Shown: positions 58,165-64,000 of the stretch, one piece after another | Layout: the number at the start of each line of letters is the position of its first letter | How positions within the stretch are numbered: position 1 is the first letter of the stretch | Source of the DNA: JAVWHX01 sp036639875 | Lineage (GTDB): Bacteria; Bacillota_I; Bacilli_A; Erysipelotrichales; Coprobacillaceae | Assembly (NCBI GenBank): GCA_036639875.1 | Contig: JAVWHX010000002.1 | Location: forward strand, 40,352-104,351 | Reading direction: 5' to 3' | Length of the DNA: 64,000 nucleotides | Program-made: the position numbers and the translations under genes | The notes under the pieces: model-generated | What the model saw: only the letters and a program-made list of their open reading frames with translations | What the model was told of the DNA's origin: nothing | The model's database searches: none

Positions 58165-59970
58165 ATGGGAAATAAGATTATTGGTATTGACTTAGGTACT
58201 ACAAACTCATGCGTGAGTGTTATGGAAAATGGAGAATCAAAAGTAATTGCTAATCCAGAAGGATTAAGAACAACTGCTTCTGTTGTTTCATTTAAAAATG
58301 ATGAAATTATTGTTGGTGAAGCTGCAAAACGTCAAGCAGTTACAAATAAAGATACAATTATGTCAGTAAAAAGACATATGGGTACTAGTCATAAAGAAAC
58401 AGTTAACGGAAAAGATTATACACCACAAGAAATCTCTGCAATGATTTTACAAAACTTAAAAGCAACTGCAGAAGCTTATTTAGGTGAATCTGTTACAAAA
58501 GCAGTTATTACTGTTCCTGCATATTTCAATGATGCACAACGTCAAGCAACAAAAGATGCTGGTAAAATTGCTGGGTTAGATGTAGAACGTATTATTAATG
58601 AACCAACTGCTGCTGCTTTAGCATTTGGTGTTGATAAATTAGATACTGAACAAAAAGTATTAGTTTATGATTTAGGAGGAGGAACATTTGACGTTTCTAT
58701 CTTAGATTTAGCTGATGGTACTTTTGAAGTATTAGCAACTGCAGGAGATAACAAATTAGGTGGAGATGACTTTGACCAAAAAGTTATGGATTGGATTGTT
58801 GCTGAATTTAAGAAAGACCAAGGTGTTGATTTAGCACAAGATAAAATGGCTATGCAACGTGTAAAAGAAGCTGCTGAAAAAGCTAAAAAAGATGTATCTG
58901 GTATGATGCAAACTCAAATTTCATTACCATTTATCTCTGCTGGAGCTAGTGGACCTTTACATTTAGAGTTAACATTAACAAGAGCTAAATTTGATGAATT
59001 AACTCATGATTTAGTAGTGAGAACTGAAGGACCTGTAAAACAAGCTTTAAGTGATTCTGGTTTAAATGTAAGTGAAATCGATCAAGTTTTATTAGTTGGT
59101 GGTTCTACACGTATTGTTGCTGTACAAGATTCTGTTAAGAGATTGTTAGGAAAAGAACCTAACAAAGGTGTTAACCCTGATGAAGTTGTTTCTATGGGAG
59201 CTGCTATTCAAGGTGGAGTTATCGCTGGTGATGTTAAAGATATCTTATTATTAGATGTTACACCATTATCATTAGGTATTGAAACTATGGGTGGAGTTAT
59301 GACTGTATTAATCGAAAGAAATACAACAATTCCAACAACTAAATCTCAAATCTTCTCTACTGCTGCTGATAATCAACCTGCAGTTGATGTTAATGTATTA
59401 CAAGGTGAAAGATCAATGGCTAAAGATAATAAACAATTAGGTTTATTTAAATTAGATGGTATTGAATCTGCTCCTAGAGGAGTACCTCAAATTGAAGTTA
59501 CATTTAATATTGATGTTAATGGTATCGTTAATGTTAAAGCTAAAGATATGAAATCACAAAAAGAACAATCTATTACTATTCAAAACTCAACTGGTTTAAG
59601 TGATGAAGAAATTGATAGAATGGTTAAAGAAGCTGAAGCTAATAAAGCTGATGATGAACAAAAACGTAAAGATATTGAAACAAGAAATAAAGCTGAACAA
59701 ATGATTAATGAAATTGATAAAGCAATGGCTGAACAAGGTGATAAGATTGATGAAACTCAAAAAACACAAGCTAATGCTTTAAAAGATGAATTAAAGAAAG
59801 CTTTAGATGAAAATGATATGGCTACATTAGAAGCAAAAATGGCTGAGTTAGAACAAGTGGCTCAACAAATGGCTTCATACCAATATCAACAAGAACAAGG
59901 AGCTAATCCAACTGGAGATACAGCTGCTAATGATGATGTTGTTGATGCAGATTTTACAGAAAAGAACTAA
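58165..59970 (+). CDS. dnaK: Molecular chaperone DnaK
   Basis: 601 residues, Gram-positive type. ATPase domain (about 1-360) with IGIDLGTTNSCVSVMENG, VPAYFNDAQRQATKDAG, YDLGGGTFDVSIL and LVGGSTRIVAVQ; substrate domain and lid follow, ending ANDDVVDADFTEKN. RBS AAGGAGG. A hairpin separates it from dnaJ. Confidence 0.98.
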   Translation: MGNKIIGIDLGTTNSCVSVMENGESKVIANPEGLRTTASVVSFKNDEIIVGEAAKRQAVTNKDTIMSVKRHMGTSHKETVNGKDYTPQEISAMILQNLKATAEAYLGESVTKAVITVPAYFNDAQRQATKDAGKIAGLDVERIINEPTAAALAFGVDKLDTEQKVLVYDLGGGTFDVSILDLADGTFEVLATAGDNKLGGDDFDQKVMDWIVAEFKKDQGVDLAQDKMAMQRVKEAAEKAKKDVSGMMQTQISLPFISAGASGPLHLELTLTRAKFDELTHDLVVRTEGPVKQALSDSGLNVSEIDQVLLVGGSTRIVAVQDSVKRLLGKEPNKGVNPDEVVSMGAAIQGGVIAGDVKDILLLDVTPLSLGIETMGGVMTVLIERNTTIPTTKSQIFSTAADNQPAVDVNVLQGERSMAKDNKQLGLFKLDGIESAPRGVPQIEVTFNIDVNGIVNVKAKDMKSQKEQSITIQNSTGLSDEEIDRMVKEAEANKADDEQKRKDIETRNKAEQMINEIDKAMAEQGDKIDETQKTQANALKDELKKALDENDMATLEAKMAELEQVAQQMASYQYQQEQGANPTGDTAANDDVVDADFTEKN

Positions 59971-59980
59971 TAGAATAAAG

Positions 59981-60001
59981 CCAAGGCTTTGCCTTGGTTT
60001 T
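59981..60001 (+). terminator. Hairpin between dnaK and dnaJ
   Basis: CCAAGGC - TTT - GCCTTGG followed by T4. It could reduce read-through into dnaJ, or protect the 3' end of a processed dnaK message. Confidence 0.7.
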
Positions 60002-60022
60002 ATCTAGTCAAGAGGTGAGAGA

Positions 60023-61138
60023 ATGGCTGATAAAAGAGATTATTATGAGGTGCTTGGTGTTTCAAAAAGTGCTAGTGCTGATGAAATAAAAAGAGCATAT
60101 CGAAAAATGGCTAAGAAATATCACCCTGATGTCAACAAAGAAGCAGGTGCAGAGGATAAGTTTAAAGAAGTTCAAGAAGCGTATGAAGTTTTATCTGATG
60201 ATAATAAAAAAGCTGCATATGATCGTTATGGACATGCTGCATTTGATCAACAAGCTGGATATGGTGGAGCTGGTGGAGGCTTCGGAGGTTTTGAAGATGT
60301 TGACTTAGGAGATATATTTGGTTCGTTTTTTGGTGGTGGCGGACAACGTCAAAGAAAGACTGGTCCAATGCGTGGCGAAGATCGTTATGTTCAATTAGAA
60401 ATTGATTTCATGGATGCGATTAAAGGTAAAAAGACAGAAATAAAAATTAATTTTGATGAGCAATGTTCTCATTGTCATGGAACAGGTGCTAAAACACCTA
60501 ATGATGTTCATACATGTTCTCGTTGTAATGGGACAGGAACAATTCGTACTCAACAACGTTCTCCATTTGGAACATTTGTTAATCAAACAACTTGTCCTGA
60601 TTGTAATGGAACAGGTAAAGTTGTAAAAGAAAAATGTGATCATTGTAAGGGTAAAGGTTATGTTAATAAAACAATTACAGTTGAATTAAATATACCTGCT
60701 GGAATTGATTCTCATCAACAACTTCGTGTTCAAGGAAAAGGACATAGAGGTGCTAATGGTGGAACGAATGGTGATTTATATGTAGAAATCTATGTAAAAC
60801 CACATCCACATTTTAAACGTGATGGAAAGAATATTTCGATAACTATTCCTGTATCTGCAATTGATGTTACTTTAGGATGTGAAGTTGATGTACCAACTGT
60901 ATATGGTGATGTAACTCTTAAGATACCAGAAGGAAGTCAACCAGGAACAACTTTACGTTTGAAAGGTAAGGGTGTAAAAGATTTAAGAAGTGATAACTAT
61001 GGTGATCAATTTGTTAAAATTGATGTTAAAATTCCAACAAAGTTATCTAAAGAAGAAAAAGAACTTTATACTAAATTAAAAAATGGAGCAAAGAAAGATT
61101 CTATCTTTGATCAATTTAAAAAAGGTTTTAAGAAGTAG
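60023..61138 (+). CDS. dnaJ: Chaperone DnaJ
   Basis: 371 residues. J domain with HPD (KKYHPDVNKEAG, about residues 32-43), Gly/Phe-rich region (GYGGAGGGFGGFEDV), zinc-finger region with four CXXCXGXG repeats (CSHCHGTG, CSRCNGTG, CPDCNGTG, CDHCKGKG) and C-terminal substrate-binding domains. Stimulates DnaK ATPase. RBS AAGAGGTGA; last gene of the heat-shock operon. Confidence 0.98.
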   Translation: MADKRDYYEVLGVSKSASADEIKRAYRKMAKKYHPDVNKEAGAEDKFKEVQEAYEVLSDDNKKAAYDRYGHAAFDQQAGYGGAGGGFGGFEDVDLGDIFGSFFGGGGQRQRKTGPMRGEDRYVQLEIDFMDAIKGKKTEIKINFDEQCSHCHGTGAKTPNDVHTCSRCNGTGTIRTQQRSPFGTFVNQTTCPDCNGTGKVVKEKCDHCKGKGYVNKTITVELNIPAGIDSHQQLRVQGKGHRGANGGTNGDLYVEIYVKPHPHFKRDGKNISITIPVSAIDVTLGCEVDVPTVYGDVTLKIPEGSQPGTTLRLKGKGVKDLRSDNYGDQFVKIDVKIPTKLSKEEKELYTKLKNGAKKDSIFDQFKKGFKK

Positions 61139-61158
61139 TGAATAACTACTTCTTTTTC
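61131..61158 (+). terminator. dnaJ terminator
   Basis: AGAAGTAGT - 5 nt - ACTACTTCT then T-run, overlapping the stop codon. Confidence 0.93.
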
Positions 61159-61160
61159 TA

Positions 61161-61189
61161 TTGATTAGTAATTGAAATGCGTGTATTAT
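61161..61189 (+). promoter_or_regulatory. Promoter of the MarR-SDR operon
   Basis: TTGATT (61161-61166), a 17-bp spacer and TATTAT (61184-61189). Confidence 0.55.
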
Positions 61190-61194
61190 TAAAG

Positions 61195-61207
61195 TACGAT
61201 ATTCGTA
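61195..61207 (+). promoter_or_regulatory. Putative MarR operator
   Basis: TACGA - TAT - TCGTA, a perfect dyad at the predicted transcript start, fitting autorepression by the downstream MarR protein. Confidence 0.5.
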
Positions 61208-61228
61208 ATATTCGAAAGGGGAATTAAA

Positions 61229-61663
61229 GTGGAAGAGATGGGATATCATGTTTCAAAAATGTGGCATGAGATTTTGATGAGTAGTTCTACAGAAGAGGAT
61301 GTTTTAAAATATCCAGAACTTATGGAGTGCTCACCAGTAGAAATTCAAATTATTATCATAACAAAGACAACTCCGGATTTACTGTTAAGAGATTATGTCT
61401 CAATGCTTCACTTGCCTAAAAGTACTTTGACAAGCATTATTAATAGATTAGAAAGAAAACAGTTTATAAAACGAGTAATTAATCAAAAAGATTATCGCTC
61501 TTATGGATTAGAATTAGATAAAAAAGGTTTGAAATTCTGTGAATTATATATGGCTTATCAGCGAGATATGGGAAATAGAATAATAAGTGGTCTGAATGAA
61601 GATGAAAAAAACCAACTTTCGTTTTTATTGAATAAGATTTCATCATATATGGTTAGGAGATAA
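61229..61663 (+). CDS. MarR-family transcriptional regulator
   Basis: 144 residues: a winged-helix core with the recognition helix around LHLPKSTLTSIINRLERKQF (about residues 61-80) and the wing RVINQKDYRSYGLELDKKG, flanked by dimerisation helices. GTG start 6 bp after AAAGGGGA. It precedes the SDR gene by 2 bp, so it likely controls this two-gene operon through the dyad at 61195-61207. Ligand unknown. Confidence 0.92.
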   Translation: MEEMGYHVSKMWHEILMSSSTEEDVLKYPELMECSPVEIQIIIITKTTPDLLLRDYVSMLHLPKSTLTSIINRLERKQFIKRVINQKDYRSYGLELDKKGLKFCELYMAYQRDMGNRIISGLNEDEKNQLSFLLNKISSYMVRR

Positions 61664-61665
61664 AG

Positions 61666-62799
61666 ATGAAAAAATTAAAAGATAAGAAAATATTATTGAC
61701 TGGTGGAGCAGGTGGGGTTGGTTTCGAAACTGCTCTTTCACTTGCTGAGATGGGGGCATACGTGATTATTGTTGATATTGATCAAGAAAAAGGATTAAAG
61801 ACAGCAAAATATATTAATGATTTGTATCCCAATAGTACTGCCTTCTATAAAACGGATTTGTCTATTGAAAGTGATGTTATAGATATGTGTGAAGATATTG
61901 TAGCCAAACACGGTTGTCCAGATGTTGTGTTTAATAATGCAACTATTGCAATCATTGGGAGTTTAGAAAAAGTGAATTTGGTGGAATGGGATATAAGTTA
62001 TTCTGTTAATCTGAAGGCCCCAATTATTCTTTCTCATTATTTCTTGCCTTATATGAAAGAAAGAGGTGAGGGATGTTTTGTTTTTGTTTCTTCTTCTGGA
62101 GCAGCACCCTTTATGGGGGCATATGAAACTTTTAAAACTGCTCAAGTTGAATTATCTGCGACACTAGCATTAGAACTAGAGGGGACGAATGTCTACAGTT
62201 ATACGATTGGTCCTGGTTTGGTGAAAACTGAGACAGCTCAAAGAAGTATTGAAGTGATTGCATTACAAATGGGAATGAGTATTGAGGAATTCTATGCTAT
62301 GAATGAAAGTCATATAATAGATGTAAAAGAAGCGGGATTAGGCTTTGCTTTATCAGTTTTAAATGCTAAGAAATATCATGGTCAAGAGATTTCATCAATA
62401 CAAGTTATTAATGACTTTGATACTAAAGAAGTATCAAGAGAAGAAGTCCTTGTTGTAGAGAAGGAGTTGTTAAAACGAATTATTTTAACATTTGAAGACC
62501 AATATAATGGATGGAAAGCAATGAATATATTTGAACGTCAATGGGTATTTAGAGACTTTAAAAAAATTATGGGAATATCAGCTGATGAGGTTTATAGTCA
62601 TTTTATAAATATAAAGCAAGATCTATGTGGTCTTGATAAATCAGATATCTATCTCTTTGATAATTTAAAAAAATACTGGATTCATCAATATGACTTATTA
62701 CAAGGCTTTGAGAAAAACAAAGAAAAACGTGAAGACAGCAGTGTGATTATCAATGGTTGGATTCAAGATCTTGATAATCTTCTCATATCTTTAAAATGA
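61666..62799 (+). CDS. Short-chain dehydrogenase/reductase with C-terminal extension
   Basis: 377 residues. The classical SDR core (about 1-245) has the NAD(P) motif TGGAGGVG, acidic Asp after VIIVDID (suggesting NAD preference), NNA, catalytic Ser in FVSSSGA and the Tyr-X3-Lys in YETFK, then GPGLVKTE. About 120 extra residues (255-377) form an unrecognised helical domain; typical SDRs are about 250 residues. Cotranscribed with the MarR regulator, so its substrate or product may be the inducer. Substrate unknown. Confidence 0.88.
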   Translation: MKKLKDKKILLTGGAGGVGFETALSLAEMGAYVIIVDIDQEKGLKTAKYINDLYPNSTAFYKTDLSIESDVIDMCEDIVAKHGCPDVVFNNATIAIIGSLEKVNLVEWDISYSVNLKAPIILSHYFLPYMKERGEGCFVFVSSSGAAPFMGAYETFKTAQVELSATLALELEGTNVYSYTIGPGLVKTETAQRSIEVIALQMGMSIEEFYAMNESHIIDVKEAGLGFALSVLNAKKYHGQEISSIQVINDFDTKEVSREEVLVVEKELLKRIILTFEDQYNGWKAMNIFERQWVFRDFKKIMGISADEVYSHFINIKQDLCGLDKSDIYLFDNLKKYWIHQYDLLQGFEKNKEKREDSSVIINGWIQDLDNLLISLK

Positions 62800-62803
62800 G
62801 TAT

Positions 62804-62838
62804 AAAAAATATAGCGCCTAATAGCACTATATTTTTTT
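62804..62838. terminator. Bidirectional terminator between convergent genes
   Basis: AAAAAATATAG / CTATATTTTTT stem with an internal mismatch; T-runs on both strands, serving the SDR gene and the GH1 gene. Confidence 0.88.
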
Positions 62839-62840
62839 AT

Positions 62841-64000
62841 TTAACAATCATTTTCTATTTCTTCACCATTTGTACTGATAACTTTTTTGAACCAGTTAAA
62901 TGATTTTTTCTTATAACGTTTCATATCTTTTAGATCTTTATCATCTCTATTTACGTATATCATACCATAACGTTTTCCCATTTCACCTTGTGAAGAAAGA
63001 ATGTCAATAGGACCCCACATTAAATATCCTCTACAATCTACACCTTCATTAATTGCAATTGCAATTTGTTCAATATGATCTCGCATATATTGAATACGTT
63101 CGTTGTCTATAACTGTTTCATTTTCAAAAACATCTCTCATACCAAATCCGTTTTCAACAACCATGATAGGTAATCTATATTTTTCGTATAAATCTCTAAG
63201 TGCTATTCTGATACCTAATGGATCAATTGTCCAACCCCATTCAGAAGCAACAAGATATGGGTTTAATTCAACTTTTAAGTTCCCACCAGCAATAACACTA
63301 CTATCACCATTTCTAGCTAAAGAACTCATATAATAGCTAAATGAAAGCCAATCTACAGTATTGTTTTTAATAACCTCTAAATCTCCATCTAAGATTTCAG
63401 GCATTGTGTTTGTATTCTTCATATTTGCCATAAAATATGGAGAATATTCACCATGAACAAAAGCATCTAAGAATACTTCAGTTCTATTCATTTCATTTCT
63501 TGCAGCAAGTTCATCTAATGGATTACAAGTTGCAGCATAAGCAGGAATATATATTACCATTCCTAATACCATAGCGTCTTTAATAGTATGTACTTTTTCT
63601 ACTACTTTAGCATGTGCATATAATGAGTTATGGATCAACTGGTTAACGAATGTATCTTCATTAACGCCTTCAGGACAAATTGCCCCATAAGCAATTTTCT
63701 TGCCCTTTAAAGCAATTCCATTTTGTTCATTAAAAGATATCCATTTCTTAACTCTATCTCCATAACGTTCAATCATTTTATTAGCATATGTAATAAATTT
63801 ATCAACAACAACCCTTGAATAAAAACCATTATATTTATTCATTAGTACTTGTGGCATCTCAAAATGATATAAAGAACACATCGGTTCCATTCCGTGAGCA
63901 ATCATACTATCAATATAATCATCATAGAATTGCATACCTTCCTCACTAAAGTTTTCACCATCTGGCATAACTCTTGACCAATCGATTGAAAAGCGATAAC
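62841..64000 (-). CDS. Glycoside hydrolase family 1, 6-phospho-beta-glucosidase, partial
   Basis: The gene runs off the right edge; the frame stays open to 64000, beginning in-window with YRFSIDWSRVMPDGENF. An in-frame ATG at 63968 is internal, not the start. Acid/base Glu lies in WISFNEQNG (NEQ/NEI in place of NEP is common in phospho-glucosidases) and the nucleophile Glu in MVVENGFG. The C-terminus has GYLMWGPIDILSSQGEMGKRYG, with YVNRDDKDLKDMKRYKKKSF typical of enzymes acting on PTS-imported, 6-phosphorylated beta-glucosides. Likely linked to a PTS operon beyond the window. Confidence 0.95.
   Translation of the reverse strand, partial: YRFSIDWSRVMPDGENFSEEGMQFYDDYIDSMIAHGMEPMCSLYHFEMPQVLMNKYNGFYSRVVVDKFITYANKMIERYGDRVKKWISFNEQNGIALKGKKIAYGAICPEGVNEDTFVNQLIHNSLYAHAKVVEKVHTIKDAMVLGMVIYIPAYAATCNPLDELAARNEMNRTEVFLDAFVHGEYSPYFMANMKNTNTMPEILDGDLEVIKNNTVDWLSFSYYMSSLARNGDSSVIAGGNLKVELNPYLVASEWGWTIDPLGIRIALRDLYEKYRLPIMVVENGFGMRDVFENETVIDNERIQYMRDHIEQIAIAINEGVDCRGYLMWGPIDILSSQGEMGKRYGMIYVNRDDKDLKDMKRYKKKSFNWFKKVISTNGEEIENDC

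Noticed and set aside
63730..63760. NEQ instead of NEP at the GH1 acid/base site as a lost residue
   Set aside because: The catalytic Glu is present; NEQ/NEI variants are usual in 6-phospho-beta-glucosidases.
62841..63968. GH1 gene starting at the ATG at 63968
   Set aside because: The frame stays open to 64000 and encodes the conserved YRFSIDWSRV block upstream, so that ATG is internal.
1..64000. tRNA, rRNA, CRISPR arrays, insertion sequences and prophage
   Set aside because: I looked on both strands and saw no cloverleaf-type sequences, spaced repeats, transposases or phage genes that I could support.

Overview
This is a 64 kb stretch of a low-GC Firmicute chromosome with short intergenic gaps and almost all genes on the plus strand. 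An alpha/beta-type small acid-soluble spore protein indicates a spore former. EzrA, HrcA/CIRCE, Prp-processed L27, Firmicute-type ribosomal leaders and the smc-ftsY-ylxM-ffh-rpsP-khpA-rimM-trmD-rplS block fit Bacillota. The lysine/alanine-rich tails on S16 and L21, the shortened SMC and the PTS-type GH1 enzyme make a gut Erysipelotrichia-like organism my best guess. That placement is inference; no rRNA is present to confirm it.

Layout. 1-7612 is accessory and housekeeping: a cut-off RsmH-type methyltransferase (minus strand), an alpha/beta hydrolase, a trigger-factor-like chaperone without its ribosome-binding domain, an AlkD-like repair protein, a DUF1801 protein, a cyclase-like alpha-toroid protein, and an ABC-2 exporter operon ending in its probable MerR/BmrR-type regulator. 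7613-8407 has no ordinary gene; it holds two convergent promoters over a shared hairpin and then the S4-type leader of rpsD. 8408-13662 carries rpsD, ezrA, the nifS-thiI sulfur-transfer pair and the spore protein. 13811-28746 is signalling and surface functions: a 1285-residue PAS/GGDEF/EAL protein, a secreted surface protein behind an 18-G tract between promoter elements, ackA with a CcpA-like site, nrnA, an unknown membrane protein, a 23-repeat Sel1 protein and an OmpR-type two-component system.

28765-44414 is the core chromosome-segregation, SRP, ribosome and tRNA-modification cluster, followed by lepB, rbgA, rnhB, dprA, topA, trmFO and a Xer recombinase. A small two-gene unit (54-residue protein plus GNAT-like protein) interrupts the housekeeping genes at 44.5-45.2 kb. 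45.4-53.7 kb holds rplU-prp-rpmA-obgE, a DUF554 protein, ruvAB, comEA-comEC and holA. Serine dehydratase, hemW and a small membrane protein precede the hrcA-grpE-dnaK-dnaJ heat-shock operon, which has two CIRCE elements. The window ends with a MarR-SDR pair and, convergent to it, a GH1 6-phospho-beta-glucosidase running off the right edge.

The most unusual signals are the G18 tract in the surface-protein promoter (candidate phase-variation switch), the antisense-like RNA locus near 7.7-7.95 kb, the RBD-less trigger factor, the matching basic tails on S16 and L21, and the GNAT gene pair. I saw no tRNA, rRNA, CRISPR array, insertion sequence or prophage.
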